Source of the DNA: Candidatus Pacearchaeota archaeon
GTDB lineage: Archaea > Nanobdellota > Nanobdellia > Pacearchaeales > DTIR01
Assembly (NCBI GenBank): GCA_016211995.1
Contig: JACRHU010000045.1
Coordinates: forward strand, 1-32,064
Length of the DNA stretch: 32,064 nucleotides
Direction: 5' to 3'
Positions within the stretch are counted from its first letter, which is position 1, and each line of letters begins with the position of its first letter. Below the pieces are notes generated by a model. That model did not search any database. It was not told the DNA's origin and saw nothing but the letters and a program-made list of their open reading frames with translations. The position numbers and the translations under genes are program-made. Below are positions 7,592-16,700 of the stretch, piece after piece.

Positions 7592-8203
7592 ATGATTAAT
7601 TTAGGAGTCTTGGCTTCAGGAAAGGGAACAAATCTACAAGCAATAATTAATGCTTGTGAAAATAGAGAGATTGATGCAAGGGTTGTGGCAGTAATTTCTG
7701 ACAATAAAGATGCTTATGCTTTGGAGATAGCCAAGCAGCATAATATCCCTAGTTATTATGTAAATAAAGCAATTTTTTCATATAAACTATGTTATGAAGA
7801 GGAAATTGTGAAAAGATTAAATAAAAATAAAGTAAATTTAATTGTTTTAGCAGGATATATGAAGATAGTGGAAGACACCCTATTATCCTCTTATGAAAAT
7901 AAGATAATGAACATACATCCTTCTCTGCTTCCCTGTTTTCCAGGAAAAAATGCTATAGAGCAGGCATATAACTCAGGAGTAAAGATCACAGGAGTAACAA
8001 TTCATTTTGTGGATAAAGGAGTAGATACTGGACCGATAATACTACAATCCCCTGTTCCAATTCTTGAAAATGATTCTTTAGAATCACTCACAGAAAGAGT
8101 GCATCAAGAGGAGCATAAACTCTATAAAAAAGCAATTCAGCTATTTATTGAAGGAAGATTAAAAATTGATAAAGGAAAAGTTAGGATATTAGAAGAAAAA
8201 TGA
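7592..8203 (+). CDS. purN: Phosphoribosylglycinamide formyltransferase (GAR transformylase)
   Basis: Transfers a formyl group from 10-formyl-tetrahydrofolate to GAR, the third step of purine synthesis. The 203-residue protein has the PurN landmarks: LASGKGTNLQAII (phosphate loop), VLAGYMKI, MNIHPSLLP (catalytic Asn and His) and FVDKGVDTGPII (catalytic Asp). Length is normal. The ATG stands 9 nt after the tRNA-Ser 3' end, so a TATA box for purN would fall inside the tRNA; it is most likely made on the tRNA transcript. It overlaps the next gene by four bases (ATGA). Confidence 0.95.
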   Translation: MINLGVLASGKGTNLQAIINACENREIDARVVAVISDNKDAYALEIAKQHNIPSYYVNKAIFSYKLCYEEEIVKRLNKNKVNLIVLAGYMKIVEDTLLSSYENKIMNIHPSLLPCFPGKNAIEQAYNSGVKITGVTIHFVDKGVDTGPIILQSPVPILENDSLESLTERVHQEEHKLYKKAIQLFIEGRLKIDKGKVRILEEK

Positions 8204-8685
8204 ATATAGTATTGATAGGCATGCCTTATTCAGGCAAGTCTACCTTAGGCAAGAAGCTTGCAAAAAAGCTTAGTATGAATTTTGTTGATACTGATAGGTA
8301 TATAGAAGAACTAGAGAGAATAAAACTAACTGAAATTTTCAAGGAAAGGGGTGAGCGAGGATTTAAAGAAATTGAAGAAAAAAGAATTTTAGAACTCGAG
8401 TTTGATAATTCTGTCATTGCATCTGGAGGTAGTGTTGTGCTTTCTCCAGGAATTATGGAGCATCTGAAAAAAAATGCTGTTATAATTTATTTAAAAATTA
8501 GTTTTGAAGAGCTAGAAAAAAGAATAAAAGATATAAATTCGCGGGGAATTGTTGGTTTCAGGGGAAATTTAAAAGAGGTTTTTGAGTTTCGTGCGCCTTT
8601 TTATGAGAGATACGCTGACAAAGTTGTTGAAGTAAACAAAGAAACTTTAAATTATATAGTAAATTTTATCAAAAATAAAGTTTAA
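8200..8685 (+). CDS. aroK: Shikimate kinase-like P-loop kinase (bacterial AroK type)
   Basis: 161 residues, the usual AroK length. Walker A is GMPYSGKST (residues 7-15), the Asp pair FVDTDRYIEE is at 30-32, GERGFKEIEEKR is near 51-62, the substrate loop ASGGS at 74-78, and the C-terminal arginine segment FRAPFYERYAD at ~130-140. Two deviations: the substrate-contact Arg of GFR is Lys (GFK), and the lid motif RPLL is not obvious. Most archaea use a GHMP-type shikimate kinase, so this suggests transfer; with aroB in the same window a shikimate role is plausible. Start overlaps the purN stop (ATGA). A diverged copy of its 3' end follows the stop. Confidence 0.75.
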   Translation: MNIVLIGMPYSGKSTLGKKLAKKLSMNFVDTDRYIEELERIKLTEIFKERGERGFKEIEEKRILELEFDNSVIASGGSVVLSPGIMEHLKKNAVIIYLKISFEELEKRIKDINSRGIVGFRGNLKEVFEFRAPFYERYADKVVEVNKETLNYIVNFIKNKV

Positions 8686-8689
8686 ATAA

Positions 8690-8734
8690 GAAACTTTAGA
8701 TTATCTAGTTGATTTTATTAAAAAAAGAACTTAA
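8690..8734 (+). repeat. Diverged copy of the aroK-like gene 3' end
   Basis: The 45 nt after the stop repeat the last 45 nt of the gene (8641-8685) with 9 mismatches, including a stop. The gene end encodes ETLNYIVNFIKNKV and the copy encodes ETLDYLVDFIKKRT. The copy is out of frame with the gene and has no start, so it is not translated. Its stop TAA overlaps the stop of the convergent gene. Confidence 0.75.
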
Positions 8735-9174
8735 CCAGCATAATTCTTGCTTTGATTTTGTTGTGGCCCAAGCCTTGGCAAAGGAATATGAGAAGGAAGT
8801 GCCAAATCATCTTCTAATTGTAATGCTCTGATATTACATTTAGTCATGATTGTGTTAAAAATAGCTAGCCTTATCTGTTCGTCTATTTCATTCTTTTTCC
8901 ATTTCTTCATTATTTCCTTTCCTATATCTAATGCTACTAAAACAAGAACATTTCCCTGAAAATTAACTGCTGCTACTTTAGGATCATAGATAACATCAAA
9001 ATTAAACGCAAAACTTATAACTTCCTTGTCTTTTGCGAGTTCTAGGCTTTCTCTCTTTATATCTAACACATCAATATTTGTCTTTATCTCTAGCTTAAGC
9101 TCTTTATTTTTTTCTGGTTTTGTTTCAAACCTTTCTATGCTTTCTTTCTTCAAGTTAAAACCAATAATTTGCAT
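8731..9174 (-). CDS. Conserved-looking hypothetical protein, 147 residues
   Basis: Not confidently recognised. The protein is soluble, with a probable beta-rich core (KELKLEIKTNIDVLDIKRESLELAKDKEVISFAFNFDVIYDPKVAAVNFQGNVLVL) followed by an amphipathic helix and a proline-rich tail, LPSHIPLPRLGPQQ. The layout of strands, helix and proline-containing tail faintly recalls SecB-like chaperone folds, but I see no diagnostic motif. The gene ends inside the duplicated 3' end of the aroK-like gene. An AT-rich stretch with AAAATATAC lies upstream of the start. Confidence 0.65.
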   Translation of the reverse strand: MQIIGFNLKKESIERFETKPEKNKELKLEIKTNIDVLDIKRESLELAKDKEVISFAFNFDVIYDPKVAAVNFQGNVLVLVALDIGKEIMKKWKKNEIDEQIRLAIFNTIMTKCNIRALQLEDDLALPSHIPLPRLGPQQNQSKNYAG

Positions 9175-9361
9175 TTTATTTTCAAAGTATATTTTACTAT
9201 CTGATTATGACTTTTTAAAAGTTTGTATTTAAAAGGCTTTGCACATAAATGGGATAAATACTTCTTCTAAAGCTAATTATGTACAAAGCTTATTTAAGAT
9301 TTGGTTCTATAATTATTTAATAAAAGTCCAGACTATCTGATAGAATTGTATTTAGAAAAAA

Positions 9362-9622
9362 TTAAACAATGTCTTCTTCACTAACTACTATGAAATCACC
9401 TATTGCAATGATTGAGTTATAAGGAACTAAAAAGTCTTTTTCTCTTGTCCTTTCTAAATTGAGTGTATGGACAAATGGTGTTGCTTGAGCCAAAACAAGT
9501 TGAATTAGCTCACCTGTCCTTGTTTCAAAAGTTATATCTTTTGCGACACCCAATCTTTTTCCTTCTTTTGTTACAACCAGCTTACCAACAATTTCTTTTG
9601 ATGGTTTTTTATCAAGCACCAT
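9362..9622 (-). CDS. PRC-barrel domain protein
   Basis: 86 residues forming a single PRC-barrel: EIVGKLVVTKEGKRLGVAKDITFETRTGELIQLVLA is the characteristic first half, and DFLVPYNSIIAIGDFIVV the second. Stand-alone archaeal PRC-barrel proteins include cell-division factors that work with FtsZ or SepF; others have unknown roles. No catalytic residues are expected. It is the last gene before the putative replication origin and is transcribed away from it. Assignment to the fold is firm, to division tentative. Confidence 0.82.
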   Translation of the reverse strand: MVLDKKPSKEIVGKLVVTKEGKRLGVAKDITFETRTGELIQLVLAQATPFVHTLNLERTREKDFLVPYNSIIAIGDFIVVSEEDIV

Positions 9623-9861
9623 ATACTATTTTTAGAAGCAAGTTATTTATAAACTTTTCTATTCTAGAGTAAATATAAGTTCTTTTTAATTAAAAAAATA
9701 GAAAGTTATTCGGTATAGAAATATAAAAATCAAAAAAAGATGAAAAAGTTTAAAAATTAATTAAAAATAAAAATTTTAGAAAAAAATAAGAAATAAAGAT
9801 TGAAGAGTAGAATAAAAAATAGTAAAAAAGAGAGTAAAAACAAAGTAAAGTTCGCTTTAAT

Positions 9862-9881
9862 TAAAGGGTAAGACCCCTTTA
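9862..9881. other. GC-richer hairpin within the origin region
   Basis: TAAAGGG (9862-9868) pairs perfectly with CCCTTTA (9875-9881) around a 6-nt loop. The flanks GTTCGCTTT (from 9850) and GAAAGAAC (9891-9898) can extend it imperfectly. Possible origin structure or terminator. Confidence 0.45.
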
Positions 9882-9952
9882 TTTCTTATAGAAAGAACAT
9901 TTAAAAAGAAAAATGAAAGTTGATTGGTATTTTTAAGGTTAGTTTATAAATT

Positions 9953-10000
9953 TTTATATATTATAATATATATTATATTAATTATAATTATTATATTATA
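9953..10000. other. All-A/T tract, candidate DNA unwinding element
   Basis: A continuous run of only A and T (ATATATTATAATATATATTA and similar) ends at the first ORB-like repeat. Archaeal origins place such a duplex-unwinding element beside ORB sites. Confidence 0.6.
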
Positions 10001-10003
10001 GGT

Positions 10004-10022
10004 TTCCATAGGAAAAGAAGGT
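10004..10022 (+). promoter_or_regulatory. ORB-like origin recognition box 1
   Basis: TTCCATAGGAAAAGAAGGT resembles the archaeal ORB core (TTCCAGTGGAAAC followed by a G-string) with a shortened G run. It is in the same orientation as the second box 74 nt downstream. Confidence 0.65.
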
Positions 10023-10043
10023 GTTGTTTTTATTTCGTGACGA

Positions 10044-10057
10044 CACAGAAACAAAGG
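10044..10057 (+). promoter_or_regulatory. Degenerate third ORB-like site
   Basis: CACAGAAACAAAGG keeps the GAAACAAAGG half of the ORB consensus but lacks the TTCC half. It lies between the two better boxes. Confidence 0.35.
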
Positions 10058-10077
10058 CTAAAATATTTAAATCCAGG

Positions 10078-10096
10078 TTCCACAGGAAATATAGGT
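10078..10096 (+). promoter_or_regulatory. ORB-like origin recognition box 2
   Basis: TTCCACAGGAAATATAGGT matches box 1 in 15 of 19 positions and keeps the TTCCA-AGGAAA-AGGT skeleton expected for Orc1/Cdc6 binding. Confidence 0.65.
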
Positions 10097-10221
10097 CAGT
10101 ATGTATATTTTTAATTATATGAATATTTAAAAGAAATATTAACAGTAGTTAAGCAAGACTAGGAATAAATTATTAAATAAAGAATAGAAATATAAAAAAG
10201 ACTAAGGTAGGAGTAAGAAAG

Positions 10222-11427
10222 ATGAAAGAGGTTGATAAGATATTTAATTCTTTTTTGAAAGATAGTATTTTTACTAATAAATTTATTCTTCAGACTCATT
10301 ACATACCTGAGACAATTCACCATAGAGAAAAAGAGATTACCCAGCTTGCATCTATTATTGCTCCTGCTCTAAGAATGGAAAAGATTTCAAATCTTTTTCT
10401 GTATGGAAAAACAGGCACAGGCAAAACTCTCTCTATTCTTTATCTAAGGGATCAACTTCTCAACAAATCAAAACAACAAAATAAGAGTTTAACTATAGAA
10501 TATATAAATTGTAAGCTTAAAAAAGTTGCAGATACAGAATACAGAATCCTTTCTGAATTAATAAGAAAGTTAGGTGGAAATGTTCCTTCAACAGGCCTAC
10601 CAACAGATTCTGTTTATACTAAGTTTATTGAATTGCTTGAATCAAGACCACAGGTTTTTATAATCATACTTGATGAAATAGACCATATTGTTCAAAAAAT
10701 AAGCGATAACTTCTTATATAATCTAACTAGGCTAAATTCAGAGCTTAATAAGGCACAGATAAGTATTATAGGGATTAGTAATGATTTAACTTTTCTTGAT
10801 AATCTAGACCCAAGAGTAAAAAGCAGCTTAAGTGAGGAAGAAGTTGTTTTTTCCCCCTATAATGCAGTTCAATTGCAAGATATCTTAAGAGAGAGGTCAA
10901 AAAAAGCATTCAAGTCTGGAGTGATTTCTGAAGGTGTAATTGAGAAATGTGCTGCATATGCTGCAAGAGAGCATGGAGATGCTAGGCGTGCTCTTGATTT
11001 GCTAAGAATATCAGGAGAGATTGCAGAGAGAGATCGGGATAAGAAAATTGTAATAGAGCATATAGACAAAGCAAATGAAAAGATGGAAAGAGATAAAATT
11101 CTCGATATAGTAGAAACAGAGCCTAAACAATTTCAACTAACTTTGCTAGCGATAATTAATCTTATAGATTCAAAAAAATATGATAAAATCTTTACAGGAG
11201 AGGTTTATGAACATTATCAGCAGCTATGCCAGAAGATTTCTTTTGAAACTCTGACTCAAAGAAGAGTAGGAGACATAATTGCAGAATTTGATATGCTTGG
11301 AATTATCAATGCAAAGGTAGTGAGTAAGGGTAGATATGGGAGAATGAGAGAAATTAAACTTGCTGTAAATCAGAATATTATTGAAAAGATTAAGAAAATT
11401 CTTTATGATTCTCTAAATTTAAACTAA
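10222..11427 (+). CDS. cdc6: Orc1/Cdc6 replication initiator
   Basis: 401 residues. AAA+ ATPase domain: Walker A YGKTGTGKT (61-69), Walker B IIILDEIDH (147-155), sensor 1 IIGISND (~183), and the AREHGDARRALDLLR sensor 2/arginine segment (~249). The C-terminal ~100 residues form the winged helix that reads ORB DNA (LTQRRVGDIIAEFDMLGII). It binds the origin directly upstream and loads MCM. A Shine-Dalgarno site (TAGGAG) stands ~8 nt before the ATG. It leads a plus-strand run with DP1, a HAD phosphatase and DP2; the gap to DP1 is 8 nt. Confidence 0.95.
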   Translation: MKEVDKIFNSFLKDSIFTNKFILQTHYIPETIHHREKEITQLASIIAPALRMEKISNLFLYGKTGTGKTLSILYLRDQLLNKSKQQNKSLTIEYINCKLKKVADTEYRILSELIRKLGGNVPSTGLPTDSVYTKFIELLESRPQVFIIILDEIDHIVQKISDNFLYNLTRLNSELNKAQISIIGISNDLTFLDNLDPRVKSSLSEEEVVFSPYNAVQLQDILRERSKKAFKSGVISEGVIEKCAAYAAREHGDARRALDLLRISGEIAERDRDKKIVIEHIDKANEKMERDKILDIVETEPKQFQLTLLAIINLIDSKKYDKIFTGEVYEHYQQLCQKISFETLTQRRVGDIIAEFDMLGIINAKVVSKGRYGRMREIKLAVNQNIIEKIKKILYDSLNLN

Positions 11428-11435
11428 TTATCAAA

Positions 11436-13031
11436 ATGAACATATTGAAAAGCTGTATTGATAAAGGATATCTTATTGAAAAAGACCTTCTACAAATTTT
11501 AAATAGCATAAGCCAGATAGATCTTGAGATTTCACAAGAAGTTTTATCTGTGTTGCTTAATATAAGCAGGGAAAAAATATTAAAAAAGAAAATTTTTCTC
11601 GATAATTTGAATAAACTTATTATAATTCTTTTAAACTTAAAAGAAAAAAGGGAAGATAAACAAAGCCAGATCAACCAAACAATAGAGTTTCTGAATACTT
11701 TTTTGAAAGAAGAGCCAATCATCTCTATTAAAACAGAAATTAAAAAACAAGAAGAAAAAGAAGAGCACGAAATTAAAAAAGGAGTTAAAATTATTTCTTC
11801 GCCACATATTCTAAGCAAAAAAATAGAGGTAGATGATTTTGTTAAACATTTTAGAGCAAGATTTAATACAATTAAATCTATTCTCCAAGATAGAAATGAA
11901 TTGCAGAATTTAATGTCTATAAATAAGATTTCTGGGCAAAGGCAGAATATTTCTATAATTGGTATGATAATGGGTAAAAGAGTAACAAAAAATAAAAATA
12001 TCTTGCTTGATGTTGAAGATTTGACTGGAAGAATCTCTCTTCTTGTCAATCAAAATAAAGAAGAAGTATTCGCAAAAGCAAGAGACATAGTTGACGATGA
12101 TATGCTTGGATTTAAGTGTTCTGGGAATAATGAAATACTTTTTGTTAATGATATTGTTTTTCCAGATATTTTTTCTAAAGGCAAAAAAACTGCAGAAAAA
12201 GAAGAGCTCGCATTATTTTTATCTGACCTGCATGTAGGTTCAAATAAATTTCTTGAAAAAGAGTTTCTAAGATTTTTGCAATGGGTTAATGGGGAGATAG
12301 GAAGTGCTAAACAAAAAGAAATTTCAAAACAAATTAAATATTTGTTTATTATTGGGGATTTAGTTGATGGTATAGGGGTATATCCTGGACAAGAAGATGA
12401 ACTTGTTATCAAAGACATAACTGAACAATATAATAAGGTTGCAGAATTTCTTTCAAAAATAAGAAAGGACATCACAATAATTATTTGTTCAGGAAATCAT
12501 GATTCAGTTAGAATAGCAGAACCTCAACCATTGCTTGATGAAAGATTTGCTTCTGCACTATACAAACTGCCCAATATTTTATTTGTGAGCAATCCTTCTG
12601 TTGTTAATATTGCTTCATCAAAAACATTTCCTGGGTTAAACGTCCTGCTTTATCATGGTTATTCTTTTGATTATTATGCAAATGATGTGGATACATTAAG
12701 ATTGAACAGAGCATATCATAGGCCAAGTTTACTGATCAATTTTTTATTAAAAAGAAGACATCTTGCGCCAACACATGCGTCTACACTTTATATTCCGGCA
12801 GAACAAGACGCTTTAGTAATTAAAGAAATTCCAGATGTTTTTGTTTCAGCACACATTCATAAGAGCGATGTTTCAAATTATAATGGGATTACTACTATAT
12901 CCTGCTCTTGTTGGCAATCGAAAACGCCATTCCAAGAAAAAGTAGGCCATGAACCAGACCCATGTAAAGTACCAATCTTAAATTTAAAAAGCGGGCAAGT
13001 CAGCATAATTGACTTTAGTGAGGAAAAATAA
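11436..13031 (+). CDS. polB: DNA polymerase D small subunit DP1 (3'-5' exonuclease)
   Basis: 531 residues. The N-terminal ~140 residues are helical and charged, with a disordered Lys/Glu linker (KKQEEKEEHEIKK). An OB-fold follows (NISIIGMIMGKRVTKNKNILLDVEDLTGRI). The C-terminal calcineurin-like exonuclease domain has all its metal motifs: LSDLHVGS (~264), IIGDLVDG (~307), SGNHDSV (~353), LYHGYSFD (~406) and SAHIHKSD (~473). With DP2 it forms the archaeal replicative polymerase; this subunit proofreads. It begins 8 nt after cdc6, as in the classical euryarchaeal operon. At this length it is among the shorter DP1 proteins. Confidence 0.95.
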   Translation: MNILKSCIDKGYLIEKDLLQILNSISQIDLEISQEVLSVLLNISREKILKKKIFLDNLNKLIIILLNLKEKREDKQSQINQTIEFLNTFLKEEPIISIKTEIKKQEEKEEHEIKKGVKIISSPHILSKKIEVDDFVKHFRARFNTIKSILQDRNELQNLMSINKISGQRQNISIIGMIMGKRVTKNKNILLDVEDLTGRISLLVNQNKEEVFAKARDIVDDDMLGFKCSGNNEILFVNDIVFPDIFSKGKKTAEKEELALFLSDLHVGSNKFLEKEFLRFLQWVNGEIGSAKQKEISKQIKYLFIIGDLVDGIGVYPGQEDELVIKDITEQYNKVAEFLSKIRKDITIIICSGNHDSVRIAEPQPLLDERFASALYKLPNILFVSNPSVVNIASSKTFPGLNVLLYHGYSFDYYANDVDTLRLNRAYHRPSLLINFLLKRRHLAPTHASTLYIPAEQDALVIKEIPDVFVSAHIHKSDVSNYNGITTISCSCWQSKTPFQEKVGHEPDPCKVPILNLKSGQVSIIDFSEEK

Positions 13032-13073
13032 GGAAAGAAAATAATAAAAGAATAAAAAATGCTATAATAAAAA

Positions 13074-13772
13074 ATGAAAAAAATAAAACTAATTGTAACA
13101 GATTTTGATGGATGTTTGGTAAAATTTGAAAATGAACCATATAACAGCAGCTGGGATGCAATGGGCCTGCTTCTTCCTGACACTAAAAAAAGACTTTGGT
13201 TTAGTGAGAGAGACAGATATATTGATTTAATTCATTCAACTGAAGAGATAGAGAGAAAGATAGAAATAGATAAAGAATGGTTTTATAGAGATTTGTCCTT
13301 GCTTGCCGGAGAAAGTGTAAATTATTTTTTGGAGAATATTTTTCCATTAAATTATACTTCTGGAGCAAAAGAATTTTTTTCTTCTGTCAAGAAAAATGGG
13401 CAAAAAATAGGAATTCTGAGCGCAGGACTTGATTTTATCATTGAAAAATCTGCAAAAGAATTGAATATGGACTTTTATATTTGTTCAGAAGCAGAGATTA
13501 AAAACAGAGTTTTGACGGGGAAAGGAAACTTTATTGTCACATTATTTAATAAAGATAGACATTTTTCTAATTTATTAGCTAATTATTCATTAAAAAAAGA
13601 AAATTCCTGTTATTTTGGGGATAATTTTAATTGTATCTCATGCATAGAGAAAGCTGGCTTAGGAATAGCAGTTAATGCAAAGACTAAAGCTGTTGAAGAT
13701 GCAGCAAAATATTCTATCAATGATTTTATGCAGGCAATTCCTTTAATTGAAGAATATAAAGGAGAAAAATGA
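13074..13772 (+). CDS. HAD-superfamily phosphatase (SerB-like) with altered motif IV
   Basis: 232 residues. Motif I is VTDFDGCLVKFE (nucleophile Asp and acid Asp), motif II ILSAGLD, a plausible Lys lies before motif IV, and motif IV is YFGDNFNCISCIEKAGLGIAVNA. In motif IV the second acidic residue of GDxxxD is Cys, and motif I has Cys where Thr/Val is usual. The helical cap (~residues 20-95) fits phosphoserine-phosphatase-like HADs. Substrate unknown. Its stop overlaps the DP2 start (ATGA), so the two are translationally coupled, an unexpected partner for a polymerase subunit. Confidence 0.8.
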   Translation: MKKIKLIVTDFDGCLVKFENEPYNSSWDAMGLLLPDTKKRLWFSERDRYIDLIHSTEEIERKIEIDKEWFYRDLSLLAGESVNYFLENIFPLNYTSGAKEFFSSVKKNGQKIGILSAGLDFIIEKSAKELNMDFYICSEAEIKNRVLTGKGNFIVTLFNKDRHFSNLLANYSLKKENSCYFGDNFNCISCIEKAGLGIAVNAKTKAVEDAAKYSINDFMQAIPLIEEYKGEK

Positions 13773-16700
13773 GCCTTAATCAATATTTCAAGGAGATAGA
13801 GGATAAAGTTAGAGTAGCATATAGCATTGCTCAAGAAGCAAGAAATAGAGAACTGGACCCGGTTTCTATTGTTGAAATTCCACTTGCCAGAAGCCTTGCT
13901 GAGAAAGTCACTGCCCTTGTTTCTGTTAAATATCCTCAGGTAAATAATCCAGAACTTGCAAAAAGAATTCTTAGCCTAGAGAAAGAACACGGACAGCTAA
14001 ATCCTATAGTTTCTATTATTATTGCAGAGGAAATTTCAAATGAAAAATTTTGTAAGTTTAGAAGCAAACTCGAGGCAATTGATGCAGGAATTAGAATTGG
14101 TTTAGCATATACAACAATGGGTGTTGTCTCTTCGCCTCTTGAAGGGTTTACAGATTTGAAGTTAGGCAAGACTGCAAAAGGAGCCGAATATTTTAAAGTT
14201 TACTTTTCAGGACCAATAAGAAGTGCAGGAGGAACAGCAGCTGCATTTTGTGTTGTACTTGCAGATTATTTAAGAGAAAAATTTGGTTATGCAAAATATG
14301 ATGCAACAGAACAAGAAGTAAAGAGAACAGTTACAGAAGTACTAGACTATCATGAAAGAATTACAAATTTGCAATATCTCCCAAGTGAGAAAGAAGTTGA
14401 AATTATTGCGAGAAATTTACCTGTTCAAGTGACAGGTGAACCCTCTGAAGATAAAGAAGTTTCAAATTATAAAGATATAGAAAGAATTGAAACAAATTTA
14501 TTGAGAAGCGGGTTCTGTCTTGTAATAGCAGAAGGAATTGCACAAAAAGCTGCCAAGCTTATTAAAATAATCAGGGGGCTTAGAGACAAGAATTTATCTA
14601 TCTCATCATGGGATTTTTTACAAGATATTACAAAATTACAGAAAAAAGAGATTGCAGAAGCAAAGCCAAGTGCCTCTTCTACATTTATAAAAGATATTGT
14701 AGCAGGCAGGCCAATTTTTACACATCCTTCAAGACCAGGAGGTTTTAGATTGAGATATGGAAGAACAAGAACAAGCGGATATAGTGCTGTTGCAATTCAT
14801 CCTTCTACCATGATTTTATTAGAAAACTTTATTGCTATTGGTACCCAATTTAGAATGGAGAGACCAGGAAAATCTGCAGCAGTTGTTTCTTGTGATAGCA
14901 TTGAAGCTCCGCTTGTGAAATTAAATAATGGTAGTGTGATAAATCTTAAAGAGATAAGAGATACAGAAAGATTTAAACCAGAAGTTAAAGAAGTACTTTA
15001 TTTAGGAGATATACTAATAAGCTATGGAGATTTTATAAATAGGAACCATGTTTTAATGCCTGTGGGTTATACAGAAGAACAATGGGTCTCTGATTTAAAA
15101 CCTAAAACCCAGGAAAAGATAAGCCCCTCTAATATCGATATAGGACAGGTTAAAAAATTATCTCAAGAATTTAATGTTCCCTTACATCCGGCTTATATTT
15201 TTTATTGGAGCCAATTATGTGTAGATGATATTCTTCTACTACTCGAATGGCTTAAATATGCTCGCTTTGAGAATAAAATTATTCTTCCTTATGAAAGAAA
15301 ATTTGATTTGAATAAAAGGGCTTTAGAAATTTTAGGTGTTCCTCATATAGTGACTACTGAAAATGTCGTGATATCTGAAAAAGATTCATTAGCCTTAATG
15401 CTTAATCTAGGGATAGAAAAACTTAGCGAGATTGTTGAAATCTCTAAAAATTTTAGTAAACTTAAGGTTAATAATGGTCTTGATTTTATCAATAAAGTTT
15501 CAAAATTTAAGATAAAAGATAAGGCTGGAACTTTCATCGGAGCAAGAATGGGAAGACCAGAAAAAGCAAAACTTCGCAAGTTGACTGGCTCCCCAAATGT
15601 CTTATTTCCTGTTGGTGAAGCAGGAGGAAGATTAAGAAGCGTACAAGAAGCAGCAGAATCTACTGTTAAAGCAGATTTTCCAATTTATTTTTGTAATAAA
15701 TGCAATGCAGAAACTATTTATTTTATATGTGAAAATTGTGGTGAGAGAACTGGGAAAATGTATTATTGCAAGGATTGTGATCAAAAAATTCCTGAAAAGC
15801 ATTGCCATCTCCATGGAGAAAATTCTGTTGCAGAATTTACATTAAAAAGAGTTGATATGCAAAATTATTTTAACGCCGCAGTTAAGCATCTAAATTTCCA
15901 AAAAATAGAAATTCCTGAAATGATTAAAGGAGTTAAAGGAACATCATCAGGAACACATATTCCCGAAAATCTTGCTAAAGGCTTTTTAAGAGCAATGTTT
16001 AATCTTTGTGTTAATAAAGATGGCACAATAAGATATGATTGTACAGAACTGCCCATTACATATTTTAAACCTAAAGAAATTGGCACTCCGGTAGAAAAAT
16101 TAATTGAACTTGACTATATCAAAGATATTAATGGACAAAAATTAGTAAATGAAGAACAAATCTTAGAAATAAAGCCGCACGATGTTATTCTTCCTTGTTG
16201 TCCAGATAGTTTAGATGAAAATGCTGATTTTGTTTTTCAGAATATAGCTAATTTTATTGATTCTTTACTTGTAAGGTTTTATGGATTGAAACCATTTTAT
16301 GAATTAAAAAGAAAAGAAGATTTAATAGGACATTTAGTTACATGTATTGCTCCGCATAATTCTGCTTGTGTTGTTGGAAGAATAATTGGATTTAGTAAGA
16401 TTCAGGCTCTACTCGCTTCTCCATTTATGCATGCTGCTATGAGGAGGGATTGCGTTTATCCAACAACAAAATTATTTTTTTATGATGCTAAGAACAAAGA
16501 AATATTCTATGAGGGTTTAGGGGATTATGTTGAAAAGCTCATAAAAGAAAGAGCAGAAACAAAAAAAATTGATTCTTTTGGAACCCTTAAAGTAGATATA
16601 AATAAAAAAATTTATGCTTTGGGCATAGACCCATACACACATGAACTTAAAAAGAAAAAAATAAAATATTTTATCAAAGGTCCTGAAACAAAAGAATGGA

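Larger units (their letters stand above)
9623..10221. other. oriC: Probable chromosomal replication origin (oriC)
   Basis: This ~600-nt gene-free region directly precedes cdc6, the standard archaeal origin position. In order it holds a strongly A-biased strand (about 9685-9850), a hairpin (9862-9881), an all-A/T tract (~9953-10000), two ORB-like direct repeats (10004-10022 and 10078-10096) with a degenerate third between them, and the cdc6 promoter region. No other gene is seen in it. Confidence 0.78.

Noticed and set aside
7492-7704. 70-residue minus ORF over the tRNA and purN start
   Set aside because: Covers a tRNA gene and an overlapping real gene; no coding signal.
11390-12049. 219-residue minus-strand ORF
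   Set aside because: Antisense shadow of the DP1 gene; low-complexity Phe/Ile/Ser composition and no start signal.
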